Assembly: GCF_900107995.1 (NCBI RefSeq)
Contig: NZ_FNUM01000001.1
Location: 197,695 to 261,694, forward strand
Length of the DNA stretch: 64,000 nt
Direction of reading: 5' to 3'
From: Alcanivorax sp. DSM 26293
GTDB lineage: Bacteria; Pseudomonadota; Gammaproteobacteria; Pseudomonadales; Alcanivoracaceae
Shown here: piece after piece, positions 17,345 to 27,621 of the stretch
Numbering within the stretch: the stretch's first letter is position 1
Layout: every line of letters starts with the position of its first letter
Notes under the pieces: model-generated
Seen by the model: only the letters and a program-made list of their open reading frames with translations
The model's database searches: none
What the model was told of the DNA's origin: nothing
Made by a program: the position numbers and the translations under genes

Positions 17345-18670
17345 CTATCTGACTAAAAAACCATTCAGAATAGACAGCACACTACCATCTATCCCTGTTT
17401 TTACTTTAGCCGTTATCCAGAATCCGATATTCCATATACAAATTGACACTAACGAAGCGAATGCAGCGCCTGTCATGCCGCTCGAGGGAATTAAAATAAA
17501 ATTAAGAATAACATTAGCCGATGCAGCAGCAATCAACCAGTAAACGCTATATCTTTCATGGCCAGACATATTAAGCAACATGCCAACCGGGCCAAAAAAA
17601 GCATTTACCAATTGGGCCACAACAAGAATAGTTAAAGGTATATACCCTTCTGAGTATTCGCTACCAAAAACATGGTACAAAACCACATCACCCCAGAACA
17701 CCAAAACAAACACAGCAGGAACTGTAATAACGACTGTCAGAGCGCTCCCTAAAGTCACTATTTTTTGCAGCTTAACTAAATCTGACTTCGCATAATACTC
17801 AGCCAGCCGCGGGCCAATGACAGTATTTACTAATTGAATACCAAATAGAGTTAGTGCTGCACCAGACACTACCACCTTGTATATCCCAACTTCTTTTTCT
17901 TCTCTAAGTATCCCGAGCATAATGATATCAGTTTGAGCGCTAACTATCTGGAGCGCTCCTATCAGCCCGAGCGGCAGTAAAGACTTTAACCAGTGTCTCG
18001 ACTGGGAATAATCAATTTGAGCAGAGCTTAATTCTTTTGGCTTAAACAGATAAAACAACGTAAACCCTACGAAAAATGCAATCATTGCAGCTAGCACATG
18101 AAGCATCATCGCCGATGATGGGCTTATGGAAACGGCGAAAATTAACGGCAATCCGCCTACTAATATCGAAAGCAACAGAGGCCGTATAACAGAATCTGCT
18201 AACTGCCCTTTTATAATTTGTCTAAGGCCTCTTAAAGCTGCATCCCGACACTGGCCTATTGCCATGATTGGCACGAGGATTAGCCCGCCAATTAAGGTAT
18301 AAAAATACTCGTCCCCCATCTGGTCTCGCCACAGGAGTCCAACCGCAAGCCCCCCTATAGCAAGAATGAAGGATATGGCTAAAATCATGCGAGCCGCCCA
18401 GTACCAAACCCCCTTCATTATTGGCCATTGCTCAAGAGCTCGAGCCTTTGCGGTCTCCCTTACAATTAGTGTCGGCATGCCTACTTGTGCAGGTATTGCC
18501 AAAATAGTAACGATTGAAAAAATATAAGCGTAAATGCCATAGTCATCTGCGCCAAGAGTTCTTGCCAAAACCACCGAGCCAGCAAACCCAGCTGCCAAGC
18601 TGACAAGCCTTAATAGAAAGCTTCCTATAAAAGATTGCCTTAACCCGACATTAATCACGATTCCTTTCAT
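17345..18670 (-). CDS. Polysaccharide flippase (Wzx-like), second copy
   Basis: A 441-residue membrane protein with about 12-14 hydrophobic helices. It opens with the PST-family pattern RLVSLAAGFAGSVVLARTLG followed by ADDYGIYAYIFS (residues about 20-52). It probably exports the lipid-linked repeat unit made by the AT-rich gene block. Sequence similarity to the flippase at 6197 is limited to general family motifs, so this is not a recent duplication. Confidence 0.88.
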   Translation of the reverse strand: MKGIVINVGLRQSFIGSFLLRLVSLAAGFAGSVVLARTLGADDYGIYAYIFSIVTILAIPAQVGMPTLIVRETAKARALEQWPIMKGVWYWAARMILAISFILAIGGLAVGLLWRDQMGDEYFYTLIGGLILVPIMAIGQCRDAALRGLRQIIKGQLADSVIRPLLLSILVGGLPLIFAVSISPSSAMMLHVLAAMIAFFVGFTLFYLFKPKELSSAQIDYSQSRHWLKSLLPLGLIGALQIVSAQTDIIMLGILREEKEVGIYKVVVSGAALTLFGIQLVNTVIGPRLAEYYAKSDLVKLQKIVTLGSALTVVITVPAVFVLVFWGDVVLYHVFGSEYSEGYIPLTILVVAQLVNAFFGPVGMLLNMSGHERYSVYWLIAAASANVILNFILIPSSGMTGAAFASLVSICIWNIGFWITAKVKTGIDGSVLSILNGFLVR

Positions 18671-18739
18671 AATGGCTTTGTCACTTTCACAGAAAAACTA
18701 TTTGCGCAACAATGCAGGAAAGAAAAAAGGCAGATCATG

Positions 18740-19765
18740 TCATAAAATATTTTTGACATACCAAGTCATGGCCTCAGAAATACCTTCATATATTTCAAAA
18801 TTCGGATTATAACCAAGCAGAGTATTGGCCTTGGTAATGTCCGCTTGCGAGTGCCGAACATCACCCGCACGAAAATCGCGATAGCGCGGTTTTTTGCTGT
18901 AAGTCACTTGGTTCGAGGCTAACGCGGACTGTAATGCATCGAAAAGCATGTTAAGGGTTGTCCTGTCACCTACTGCAACGTTATAGACCTGGTTTCTGGC
19001 TTCACCTTCTGTTGTTGCTGCCAGCAGGTTCATCTGCACTACATTCTCGATATAGCAGAAGTCTCGACTGGTCTCACCATCACCATTGATATGAACGTCT
19101 TCTCCTTTGATCATGGCAGCTGTCCATTTGGGAATCACTGCCGCATAGGCTCCGTCGGGATCCTGGCGCTTGCCGAATACATTGAAATACCGCAGGCCAA
19201 TAGTCTGGAAATCATAGGCACGGGCAAAAACGTCCGCGTACAGCTCGTTGACATACTTGGTAACTGCATACGGTGAAAGTGGTTTACCAATTACATCCTC
19301 TACCTTTGGCAAGCCCGGGTGATCGCCATAGGTCGAGCTGGATGCGGCATAGGTAAAGCTGCTTACGGCCTCATCTTTTGCAGCGACAAGCATGTTAAGA
19401 AAGCCATCAATATTTGCCTGGTTGGTGGTGATGGGGTCTTCGAGGGAGCGAGGAACGGAGCCGAGTGCAGCCTGGTGCAATACATAATCCACTCCTTTGA
19501 CAGCTTGCCTGCAGTCTTCCATGTTTCGGATGTCACCATTAATAAAGGTGAACCCCAGCCAGTTATCTGATGAAACGGAGGATTGGACCTCATCCAGATT
19601 ATGCTGGTGACCGGTTGCAAAGTTATCCAGGCCAATCACCCTTTGCCCCAGATTGAGGAGGGTTTCAAGCAAGTTAGAACCGATAAAGCCGGCCACGCCG
19701 GTGACTAGCCAGGTTTTCGGGTTGGCTTCCAGATCGGCTTTTACCGTTTCGTAACGCGTGGTCAT
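18740..19765 (-). CDS. UDP-N-acetylglucosamine/glucuronate 4-epimerase, WbpP/TviC-like
   Basis: A 341-residue extended short-chain dehydrogenase: Rossmann motif [19 protein letters not shown] (about 19-37), [15 protein letters not shown] with catalytic Ser near 140, and the [15 protein letters not shown] YxxxK pair near 165. The N-terminal 18-residue extension is typical of WbpP/TviC. The neighbouring TviB/WbpO-like dehydrogenase suggests interconversion of UDP-GlcNAc(A) and UDP-GalNAc(A). The 86-bp gap to the dehydrogenase holds no obvious signal. Confidence 0.9.
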   Translation of the reverse strand: MTTRYETVKADLEANPKTWLVTGVAGFIGSNLLETLLNLGQRVIGLDNFATGHQHNLDEVQSSVSSDNWLGFTFINGDIRNMEDCRQAVKGVDYVLHQAALGSVPRSLEDPITTNQANIDGFLNMLVAAKDEAVSSFTYAASSSTYGDHPGLPKVEDVIGKPLSPYAVTKYVNELYADVFARAYDFQTIGLRYFNVFGKRQDPDGAYAAVIPKWTAAMIKGEDVHINGDGETSRDFCYIENVVQMNLLAATTEGEARNQVYNVAVGDRTTLNMLFDALQSALASNQVTYSKKPRYRDFRAGDVRHSQADITKANTLLGYNPNFEIYEGISEAMTWYVKNIL

Positions 19766-19851
19766 GGTGATTCCGCTCTCGTATTGTCTGGTTTTCGCTT
19801 TGCAAGGTTGTTGATCACAGCCTCTGCCATGGGGCCCTGGAATTTATAAGA

Positions 19852-21126
19852 TTACAGGCGCAGATCTACCGTGCTTTTAGGGAGGGTGTATTTCAGGTCG
19901 TAAAGTATATGTTCCGCTTTGCCAAAGCCGCGAATGTCTTCCGCCCCCATAGCTTTGAATTGATGATGCGCAACTGCCAGGATTATGCCGTCGTAGGTTG
20001 CCTGTTCCGGCTGGGCAACAGGAGTGATGCCATATTCATGCTGGGCTTCTTTGGCATCGATCCATGGATCATAAACATCCACAGTTATGTTGTAGTCTTG
20101 CAGTTCCTTGATGACGTCAACAACTCGAGTATTTCTCAGGTCCGGGCAATTTTCCTTAAAGGTAAGCCCCATAACGAGTACGCGCGCGCCATTGACCTGG
20201 ATAGAACGCTTCAACATGGCTTTGATAAGCTCACTGGCAACAAAGCGTCCCATGCCATCGTTGATTCGGCGGCCCGCAAGAATCACTTCAGGGTTATAAC
20301 CAATGGCCTGAGCTTTGTGGGTAAGGTAGTAAGGGTCTACACCAATGCAATGCCCGCCCACTAGCCCAGGTCTGAAGGGCAAAAAATTCCACTTGGTACC
20401 TGCAGCCTGCAGCACTTCCTCGGTATCGATGCCCATTTTCCTGAAGATCATTGACAGTTCGTTGACCAAAGCAATATTCAAGTCGCGCTGTGTGTTTTCA
20501 ATCACTTTTGCTGCTTCGGCGACCTTGATACTCGACGCTTTGTGGGTGCCCGCTACAATAATGGAGCCGTATAGCTGATCTACTAGCTCAGCGATTTCAG
20601 GTGTTGAGCCTGCTGTTACCTTGGTAATGGTTGTTACCCTGTGCTCTTTATCACCCGGGTTGATTCGTTCTGGGCTGTAGCCGGCAAAAAAATCTTTATT
20701 GAAAACAAGACCTGATGAAGCTTCCAGGACTGGCACACAATCCTCTTCCGTCGCACCTGGGTAAACGGTGGACTCATAAATGACCACGTCGCCTTTCTTG
20801 AGTGTCTTCCCAATGGTTTCTGATGCTTTGATCAGTGGAGTGAGATCCGGGCGTTTGTGCTCATCGATAGGTGTCGGCACCGTTACGATATATACATTAC
20901 ATCCTTCCAGATCACCTGGATCTGAGCTGAAAGCCAGGTTTTGAGCCTGCGCCAACTCCTGATCACTGACTTCCAGGGTAATGTCGTGCCCTCTCTTCAG
21001 GCCTTTAATTCGTTCTTTGCTGATATCAAAACCAACAACACGTCGCTGCTTACCGAATTCAACAGCAAGGGGAAGCCCCACATAACCCAAGCCAATGACT
21101 GCGATACTGATATCTTTCAGGTCCAT
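19852..21126 (-). CDS. UDP-N-acetylhexosamine 6-dehydrogenase (WbpO/TviB-like)
   Basis: A 424-residue nucleotide-sugar dehydrogenase that oxidises C6 of a UDP-HexNAc twice to give the uronic acid. Motifs are the NAD loop [17 protein letters not shown] (residues 10-26), SPERINPGD near 155 and the catalytic Cys in [16 protein letters not shown] near 260. [11 protein letters not shown] matches the TviB/WbpO branch rather than UDP-glucose dehydrogenase. With the adjacent epimerase it supplies an acidic amino-sugar precursor for the capsule. Confidence 0.92.
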   Translation of the reverse strand: MDLKDISIAVIGLGYVGLPLAVEFGKQRRVVGFDISKERIKGLKRGHDITLEVSDQELAQAQNLAFSSDPGDLEGCNVYIVTVPTPIDEHKRPDLTPLIKASETIGKTLKKGDVVIYESTVYPGATEEDCVPVLEASSGLVFNKDFFAGYSPERINPGDKEHRVTTITKVTAGSTPEIAELVDQLYGSIIVAGTHKASSIKVAEAAKVIENTQRDLNIALVNELSMIFRKMGIDTEEVLQAAGTKWNFLPFRPGLVGGHCIGVDPYYLTHKAQAIGYNPEVILAGRRINDGMGRFVASELIKAMLKRSIQVNGARVLVMGLTFKENCPDLRNTRVVDVIKELQDYNITVDVYDPWIDAKEAQHEYGITPVAQPEQATYDGIILAVAHHQFKAMGAEDIRGFGKAEHILYDLKYTLPKSTVDLRL

Positions 21127-21193
21127 TTTTTCAACCGGTCCATTTCTGTTGCAGTGAAATACTCTCTTCGAGTGCTATATCAATCCTTGAGGA

Positions 21194-23425
21194 TTAGTTC
21201 TCGCTACTGTATGCATAGGTATAATAGCCATATTCGTTAGTGGCACGACGCTCCATACAGTTAAGGATTGCACCTTTGATTTCCACGTTGTTCTGAGAGA
21301 AACGTGTCAAGGCTGCATCAATCTCTTTGACTGAATTCACTGCAAACCTTGTGACCAGAAGGCTGCTGCCTGCCGTCTGCCCCACGATGGCCGCATCGGT
21401 GACTGCAAGTATCGGCGGCGTATCAATAAGCACCAGGTCATATTCTTCACTCAGGGCATTCATGAGTATCTGGAAACGCTCATGCATCAGAAGCTCAGAG
21501 GGATTCGGTGGAGCCTTGCCTCTTGAAATAAAGTCGAGGTTTTCGGTACCTGACTCCTGAACGATATCGGATTTGTCACTCTGCCCTGACAAGTAGGAAG
21601 AGAGGCCAGGCTCATTATTCTTGCTAAAATAACGATGAAGATGCCCTTTGCGCATATCTCCATCTACAACAACAATACGTTGACCTGTCTGGGCTAAAAC
21701 AGCACCCAGATTTGCTGACAGGAAGGATTTCCCCACTCCCGGGCTAGGGCCGGTTACCATGAGGATGTTGTTGGCCGCATCCATCATTGCGAAATGAAGA
21801 CTGGTACGCAGGCTCCGTAGTGATTCAATGGCAAGATCATTGGGATCAACGTTTGCCAACAAGGATATAGACTGGCTGTGAGATGATTTTTTCCGGCTTT
21901 TCTTCAGTGCAGCAAGCCGATCAACCTTCAGTTGCTGACTGGAAAGAGGAACAGTGGCATAAACAGATATACCCTGCTCTTCCAGCTTTTCTGGCGACTC
22001 AATGCCCTTGTTGAATGCCGCCCTGACAAGCACGAAGGCCACTGCCCCCATGAAACCCAGTACGACCGCAATCATTGCAATGATTGCTTTCTGTGGCTTT
22101 ATTGGTGCGGGCTGCACCAGTGCCTCATCAATAATCCTGACGCTGCCTACTGTTCCGGCTTTGAGAATCCGTAATTCTTGCACTTTATTGAGTAGGCCCA
22201 CGTAAATCTGCTGGGTGACTTCCACATCCCGCATAAGCCTGAGAATATCCTGTTGCGTTTCAGGCAGCTGTTTAATCTGATCATTGAGCTCTTTCTTTTC
22301 CTGCATTAACGAGTTTCGCTGTTGCAGAAGGGTCTGATAGGCAGGATGCTCCTGGGTAAACCGGGTAGCGACTTCACTTTCACGGATCTTCAGCTCGTTA
22401 ATCTTTGCTTCAATACCAACTACACGTTCAAGAACAGACTGTGTTTCCAGCGTCAAATCAACTGACTCGCTCTTGAGGCGGTAAGCATTTAATTTCTCTT
22501 CTGCAGCGGTGAGCTTTTCCTTAATTTCAGGCAGTTGTTCATCCAGAAATTGCAGGCTGTTTTCAGCCTCAGCAGAACGACGCTCAATATTTTGTAGCAA
22601 ATAGGTCTGGCTTATGGCATCCAACGCTGCCTTTATTCGCTTTTTATCAGGCCCGGTCATTTCCATTGCCAGCATGCCTGTCTTGCCCAGCTCACTAATT
22701 GTCAATCGAGACCTGAGCTGACTAATCGCTTTGCTGTCGGGCAGTTTTACCAAGTTCAGTTGCTCATTACCGTGCTGCCAGTCCGTAAGCACCAGGCGGA
22801 TTTCCCCATCCTCACTGACAATGGTTTTGTCTTTTACCGCGGCGCCGACCTTATCTTCACCCAAATAGAGTACTGGAGAGCCCGCTTCTTCACGCAGGGT
22901 GAAGGTTCGACCTAATAGCTGCTCAGGGATATTGAAACTTTTTATATTAACGAACGTTTCACTGTCTCTGTAGCCGGCAAAAAGTGGCTTTGGCACGAAG
23001 GCAGGAGCAGGGGCAGGACTTGAAATATCACCCAAAACCGGCATCCTGTGGGGCGTAACCACGATATTCATTTTAAGCTGATCAATAACATCCTTCAGGA
23101 CCATTCTGGACCGAAGTATTTCCACTTCAGCAGCAGCAGATGCCTCCTGATCAAAAATCTGGTTTAGCTCTGAAAGCCCAGGCACTCCACTGCTTTTCTT
23201 TTCTATTTGCAGTAACGCATCACCTTTATATATTGGCGTTGCGGAAACGCCGTATAGCACACCCAGAAAAAGCGTCAGAATTGACGTTCCAATAATCAGC
23301 CAGCGATTGTCTTTCAGCAGTCCAAATAAATAACCAAAATCAATATCGTCTGGACTTTCCAGGGAACGCTTATTCGGCTTATTGTGTGTTAAAGATTCGC
23401 TCATTGAATTATTCGACTCACTCAC
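21194..23425 (-). CDS. wzc: Wzc-like polysaccharide co-polymerase / bacterial tyrosine autokinase
   Basis: At 743 residues this is the fused form. An N-terminal Wzz domain has two membrane helices (about 45-65 and 445-470), a coiled-coil periplasmic part (about 290-400), and a C-terminal BY-kinase. The kinase shows Walker A GPSPGVGKSFLSANLG near 560, Walker A' VVVDGDMRKG and Walker B LVLIDTPP. The C-terminus ends in a tyrosine cluster (NEYGYYTYAYSSEN), the autophosphorylation tail. It controls chain length and export with Wza and is reset by the phosphatase encoded just upstream (4-bp overlap). Confidence 0.95.
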   Translation of the reverse strand: MSESNNSMSESLTHNKPNKRSLESPDDIDFGYLFGLLKDNRWLIIGTSILTLFLGVLYGVSATPIYKGDALLQIEKKSSGVPGLSELNQIFDQEASAAAEVEILRSRMVLKDVIDQLKMNIVVTPHRMPVLGDISSPAPAPAFVPKPLFAGYRDSETFVNIKSFNIPEQLLGRTFTLREEAGSPVLYLGEDKVGAAVKDKTIVSEDGEIRLVLTDWQHGNEQLNLVKLPDSKAISQLRSRLTISELGKTGMLAMEMTGPDKKRIKAALDAISQTYLLQNIERRSAEAENSLQFLDEQLPEIKEKLTAAEEKLNAYRLKSESVDLTLETQSVLERVVGIEAKINELKIRESEVATRFTQEHPAYQTLLQQRNSLMQEKKELNDQIKQLPETQQDILRLMRDVEVTQQIYVGLLNKVQELRILKAGTVGSVRIIDEALVQPAPIKPQKAIIAMIAVVLGFMGAVAFVLVRAAFNKGIESPEKLEEQGISVYATVPLSSQQLKVDRLAALKKSRKKSSHSQSISLLANVDPNDLAIESLRSLRTSLHFAMMDAANNILMVTGPSPGVGKSFLSANLGAVLAQTGQRIVVVDGDMRKGHLHRYFSKNNEPGLSSYLSGQSDKSDIVQESGTENLDFISRGKAPPNPSELLMHERFQILMNALSEEYDLVLIDTPPILAVTDAAIVGQTAGSSLLVTRFAVNSVKEIDAALTRFSQNNVEIKGAILNCMERRATNEYGYYTYAYSSEN

Positions 23426-23850
23426 AATTTAGCTGCCCAAGCCAGCGTTGCTTGCTGCATCATGGGATAGATACGCTCGAACGCTTCTCTGCCTCGCTTG
23501 AATGGATCGGGAATATCATGCCCCCCATTCCAGTGGGTCAAAAGAAAGGTTTTCCCACTTGCTTCAGGAAAAGAGAGGCTTAGACGCTCTTTTTGTCTTG
23601 TCTCCATAACCAGAATCAGGTCATTCGCGCGGCATAATTCGCTAGTCAATTTACGTGCCACATGCTCACCACAATCCAGCCCGTTGACCAAGGCTACTTC
23701 TCTTGCGGTTGGCTCCATGTCATGCCCTTTCAGGCCGACCAGGCCTGCCGATTCAATGCTCTTCCCCGGCTTCTGTAGTTTCAACATGGCCGCTACTGTT
23801 GGGCTGCGGCAAATGTTGCCATCACAAACAACTAATATCCGGTTGAACAT
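23422..23850 (-). CDS. wzb: Low-molecular-weight protein tyrosine phosphatase (Wzb)
   Basis: A 142-residue LMW-PTP with the P-loop CDGNICRS (Cys9, Arg15) at the N-terminus and the general-acid loop DIPDPFKRGREAFERIY near 112-128. It dephosphorylates the tyrosine tail of Wzc, which capsule export needs. Order wza-wzb-wzc is the standard group 1 capsule arrangement; it lies 2 bp after wza and overlaps wzc by 4 bp. Confidence 0.95.
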   Translation of the reverse strand: MFNRILVVCDGNICRSPTVAAMLKLQKPGKSIESAGLVGLKGHDMEPTAREVALVNGLDCGEHVARKLTSELCRANDLILVMETRQKERLSLSFPEASGKTFLLTHWNGGHDIPDPFKRGREAFERIYPMMQQATLAWAAKL

Positions 23851-23852
23851 TG

Positions 23853-24992
23853 TTACTCCCTCAATGCCTCTTCAGTTTTACTACCCAGGAAAAGTGCGCT
23901 AACTGAAGGCAGAATAAGGCTTAATACACGATTCCATTTTGCCAATGGCGCGGCAGTGACATAAACGATATCTCTTTGCTGAAGATGGAAGCTATCTGCC
24001 AATACCAAAGCTGCCGCATCCTTGGCATTGAGCTGGTACACGTCAATGCCATGCTCCTCTCCCGGGGAAGCTTTCCTGAATACAAACACACCGGAAGCAT
24101 CAGATTGGCGTTGGTCGAACCCTCCATTCTCAGCAAGCGCTTCAGCAAGAGTCAGACCATTGCGTTTCATTTCGAGGCTGGACGGCTTTCCTACCTCACC
24201 AAGCACAAATACTTTTGCGTCAGTGACAGGAGAAACATTTACTACATCACCTGGCCGCAGAAGAACGTTATGCGCTTTATTACCACGCTGATAAACTTCA
24301 CGAAGTGAAAGTTCATAGTCTTTCCCTTCGCGGGTGAGGATCACCCTGCTCCAGTCAGCAGTTTTCAATATTCCACCAGCCTCCCCAATAGCATCCACAA
24401 GCCGCATCGGAACGTTAGTGATTGGATACACCCCTGGCTCATCGACTTCGCCAGTGACATAAATGCGTTTGTTTCTAAAGGCAGCAACACTGACATCGAC
24501 CTGGGGGGCTTCAATATATTTCCCCAGGCGCTCGGTAATAAGATCTCTTATCTGAGTTACTTGCAGTCCATCAACGTGAACAATACCTACATATGGGTAA
24601 AAAATAGTCCCATCACTATGAATCAGATTGCCTGATTCCGATGAGCTTCGCTGTGACCCGGCAGGTATTGTTAATTCCGGGTGATCCCAGACCGTAATTT
24701 GAAGTACATCGCCCGGACCTACTGTGTAATCATATTTCTTTGCATCTATTACAAGCCCCTCTGCCACTTCTTTGGGTGCCTTAAAGCCCGAATTTTGATC
24801 AAGAATTGCCGTATTTATTGAATGAACCTTGATTACATCCGGCAATGGTTTTGCATTTACATCTTCGTCCTGATCAATAAACCAGCCGGGTGTCGCGGTG
24901 TGATATGAACCGGGCACAACAGTACAACCCGCAATCGCGAGCAGAAAAATAGCGAGGAGGGTTTTGGAGAGATTTAAAATAGACAAATGCAT
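23853..24992 (-). CDS. wza: Outer-membrane polysaccharide export lipoprotein Wza
   Basis: A 379-residue lipoprotein from the ATG at 24992. An in-frame GTG at 25025 would overlap wzi and lengthen the signal peptide unnaturally. The signal peptide ends in the lipobox LAIAGC (Cys about 22). The Poly_export domain (VGPGDVLQITVWDHPEL near 90) and SLBB-type domains (VTGEVDEPGVYPI, VFVLGEVGKPSSLEM) follow. It forms the octameric outer-membrane channel through which the capsule leaves the cell. Confidence 0.93.
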   Translation of the reverse strand: MHLSILNLSKTLLAIFLLAIAGCTVVPGSYHTATPGWFIDQDEDVNAKPLPDVIKVHSINTAILDQNSGFKAPKEVAEGLVIDAKKYDYTVGPGDVLQITVWDHPELTIPAGSQRSSSESGNLIHSDGTIFYPYVGIVHVDGLQVTQIRDLITERLGKYIEAPQVDVSVAAFRNKRIYVTGEVDEPGVYPITNVPMRLVDAIGEAGGILKTADWSRVILTREGKDYELSLREVYQRGNKAHNVLLRPGDVVNVSPVTDAKVFVLGEVGKPSSLEMKRNGLTLAEALAENGGFDQRQSDASGVFVFRKASPGEEHGIDVYQLNAKDAAALVLADSFHLQQRDIVYVTAAPLAKWNRVLSLILPSVSALFLGSKTEEALRE

Positions 24993-25000
24993 ATGCTCTG

Positions 25001-26521
25001 TTACCAGTTTATGTGCCGGGTCCACTTTAGACCTGCAGTCAATCTTTCTCTTTCTTCGAATACTGTTTCAACGGGTTCATCGGTGGCTGATAACAGCCAG
25101 TCCAATCGCCCTCCCAGCATAGGGTGCTGAATTCGCAGCTCGGCGAGGAAAATGTCCTGCTCTTCAACGGACTGCAAGGTAGCAGCACCGTCCTCAGTGA
25201 TGACCGCACGTATCATGCCGTCCTGGTTCAGGGTGGCCTGGGACAAATTCAGCCCAACGGTGACATCGTTACGGAAGTATTGCTGTATGCCTAATGTGAT
25301 CGCGCTGGCATCACCTTCCCAAGTGGAAGTCATTGTACGTCCGTAGTGGCGAAACCCGGACTCGTAGGTGCTGTGCTCCAGAGCTGAATTCAGACGACGC
25401 TCACTGAGCCAGCTGCCTGACACAGTCTCCGTCGCCTCTACGAAAAACCGCTGAGAGCCTTGTCCTAGATCAGTGACCACATCAAAGCCGGCGAGTGAAG
25501 AATATTTGGAGGGCAAGCCCCCTGCTTCATCCTCGCCCATGAACTGACCGTAAACGCCCAACGGTACATCGCCCGGGGTCAGGGAAAGGCGGAAATCGAA
25601 ACCACCAATCTGATTACTTGGGTCTTCATCAGCGGAAAGACCCGACGTTTCACCATTATCGCGGCCGATGACGGCATTCCAAAAGTCATCCAGGCCCTGC
25701 GGCCGCCCTTCTCCGCCCCACTGGGCCAGGCGGGTCAGGCCGATTTGCAGGGAATCCAGCGGGTTGAACACGAAGCGAGCGCCGAGCAGGCGCGCTTCTG
25801 GTACCGCACGGTCACTTTCCAGCTGGCCGGCGATGACCTGCAGGTCCCAGGGGCCGATCCAGCTTAACCAGGGGCTTTCCGGTGCCAGGGGCATGTGCCG
25901 GGACATCCACAACCCGGGTACCGGGCGGGCGTTGTTGGAGAGCGTCAGGGAGCTCTGCCAGCCCGGGCCCCACCAACGGTCAACGGCGCCAACGCCGAGC
26001 TGCCAGTTGCCGACGATACCGGCCAGGTAGGTATCGTCGAAGCGCAGATGGGTGTCGTCACGCTCGCCATCCACGTAGCTCACTGCCAGGTTGGCGGCCC
26101 AGCGCTCACCCATGCTGTAGAGGGCGATCTGGCTGGTGGCTTCATCTTCGACCTGGGAGGAGAAACTGGTGTAGAGCGGTTCTTGCGTGGCACCACCCAG
26201 TGTCAGCTGGGCGCCGGTGGTGGCCTGGCGGGTAGTTTCAAGGGCGTTCTGCAGATAGGCGGAATGCTGATTTTTGCAGGCATTGGCCTGATCCGATGAT
26301 TGTTGCGCCAAGGCCAGGCGGTAGCCTTTCATGAGAGCCGCCCAGCTGATGGGCCAGGTGAGGGTAATGCCTTTCAGGCACCCCTGGCTTTGCAGGGCTT
26401 CAATATGATGGCGCGCCGTCAGATCGCCGGCTTGCACCCAGGGGGTAGCCGCCTGGGAAGATGCGCTAAGGCCGATGCACAGGGCTCCGAGCCAACGAAT
26501 TAGGGAGGGAGATAACCGCAC
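25001..26521 (-). CDS. wzi: Capsule assembly protein Wzi family, outer-membrane beta-barrel
   Basis: A 506-residue protein with a signal peptide (about 1-24, cleavage near ASSQAA) and alternating aromatic/polar strands of a large beta-barrel, with DRWWGPGWQSSL near 180 as in Wzi. Wzi is the surface lectin that anchors capsule to the outer membrane. The start codon is GTG, with AGGA upstream. It is the first gene of the locus in the direction of transcription, so the region above it should hold the main promoter. Confidence 0.88.
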   Translation of the reverse strand: MRLSPSLIRWLGALCIGLSASSQAATPWVQAGDLTARHHIEALQSQGCLKGITLTWPISWAALMKGYRLALAQQSSDQANACKNQHSAYLQNALETTRQATTGAQLTLGGATQEPLYTSFSSQVEDEATSQIALYSMGERWAANLAVSYVDGERDDTHLRFDDTYLAGIVGNWQLGVGAVDRWWGPGWQSSLTLSNNARPVPGLWMSRHMPLAPESPWLSWIGPWDLQVIAGQLESDRAVPEARLLGARFVFNPLDSLQIGLTRLAQWGGEGRPQGLDDFWNAVIGRDNGETSGLSADEDPSNQIGGFDFRLSLTPGDVPLGVYGQFMGEDEAGGLPSKYSSLAGFDVVTDLGQGSQRFFVEATETVSGSWLSERRLNSALEHSTYESGFRHYGRTMTSTWEGDASAITLGIQQYFRNDVTVGLNLSQATLNQDGMIRAVITEDGAATLQSVEEQDIFLAELRIQHPMLGGRLDWLLSATDEPVETVFEERERLTAGLKWTRHINW

Positions 26522-26578
26522 TAGGACGTCCTATCCTTCTTGTGGTGCATAACAAGAGGCGCATTATGCGTGCTTAAT

Positions 26579-26598
26579 CTTGTCAGCTATATGACAAG
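26579..26598. promoter_or_regulatory. Inverted repeat, possible operator upstream of the capsule locus
   Basis: CTTGTCA-6 bp-TGACAAG is a perfect dyad with 7-bp arms, about 60 bp upstream of the wzi start. The position fits an operator or activator site for the capsule operon, but no matching regulator is encoded nearby. The remaining part of the 380-bp gap (26522-26901) holds a 12-bp palindrome TAGGACGTCCTA at the wzi ribosome binding site and a REP pair near the next gene. Confidence 0.4.
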
Positions 26599-26780
26599 GG
26601 GCCGCATTTTACAGTTTGTTTACGGGAATGCGAACGGTTTACGACGCTGATCGAAATGAATTCAGGCGGACGCCTGAGCCGAGCCTGTTAATAGTAGCTT
26701 AGGGGGGTTTCGCGGGGTAAGTGGCTTGTCTGACAAAGCGGAGAACTTGCGCCTGAGCGACTCGGCAGGTTTACCAAACC

Positions 26781-26868
26781 GTTGGAGCCTTGCTTGCCAA
26801 GGCGAAGGGCTGGAAGCCGGCGCCGTGCCTGGCCCAAGGCTTTCGCTTTGCGAGCAAAGCTCCAACGG
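26781..26868. repeat. Inverted pair of REP elements (GTTGGAGC family)
   Basis: Plus-oriented copy GTTGGAGCC, stem around TTGCTTGCCAA, GGCGAAGGGC (26781-26810) and a minus-oriented copy ending GCTCCAAC (about 26843-26866) can pair into a hairpin. It is downstream of the NAD(P)-binding protein gene. This family matches the repeats around the RAYT gene at 32.2 kb. Confidence 0.9.
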
Positions 26869-26901
26869 ATTTTGGGGTTGGGCGGTCGCGGTTATTTTGA
26901 C

Positions 26902-27537
26902 TCAGAGCGCATCGAGGGCTTCCCGGATCGGGGTTGCGCCGGCGATGACGTCGAATTCCCGGTTGTCCAGCTCGGCTCGAGCAGTATCAGAAAGCACTTT
27001 TGCCACATCTTCGCGTGATATGTCACCGAAGTTCTTCAACTTCTCTGCAATTTCCACTTTCTCCAGGGGCGGTTCCTCGGTGAGCCGGCCCGGGCGAACG
27101 ATGGTGTAGTTGAGCCCGCTGGCGCGCAGGTGGTCGTCGGCCTTGCCCTTGGCAGTGAAGTAATGGCGTAGCTTTTCCGGGCCGGATGCCGGGTCGTCGG
27201 CGCGCATGGAGCTGACCATGATGAAGCGCCCTACTCCCTGTTCTTTTGCCTGGTCGATCAGGCTAATGGCACCGTTCTGGTCCACGTCGATGGTTTTCTC
27301 CGGGCCAGTGTGAGGGCCGGAGCCGGCAGTGAAGATGACCGTATCCTGGCCTTCCAGGGCTTTGCTGCAATCCCCTTCCAGATCCGCTTCCACGACTTCA
27401 TGGGCGCCCAGGGTCTCCAGGTCGGCTTTCTGGCTCAGATCACGGACCATGGCGCGCACCTGAATATTGTCTGCCACCAGATGGGGGATCAGGCGACGAC
27501 CGATTTTGCCGTTGGCGCCGGCGATCAGAACATTCAT
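26902..27537 (-). CDS. NAD(P)-binding atypical SDR (YwnB/NmrA-like)
   Basis: A 211-residue single-domain Rossmann protein with the N-terminal motif VLIAGANGKIGRRLIPHL and the fold of NAD(P)H-binding atypical short-chain dehydrogenases (SDR_a5). The usual catalytic YxxxK is not apparent, as expected for this group, which often acts as a redox sensor or reductase of unknown substrate. It is isolated between REP pairs. Function beyond nucleotide binding is unknown. Confidence 0.85.
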   Translation of the reverse strand: MNVLIAGANGKIGRRLIPHLVADNIQVRAMVRDLSQKADLETLGAHEVVEADLEGDCSKALEGQDTVIFTAGSGPHTGPEKTIDVDQNGAISLIDQAKEQGVGRFIMVSSMRADDPASGPEKLRHYFTAKGKADDHLRASGLNYTIVRPGRLTEEPPLEKVEIAEKLKNFGDISREDVAKVLSDTARAELDNREFDVIAGATPIREALDAL

Positions 27538-27621
27538 GGGGGCTCCTTGCTTGTCATGGCTGGTAGTTTAGTGATGGAGGGTTGGGGATGGATTTCAAGG
27601 GGGGGAGGGGCAGGAGCCGCC

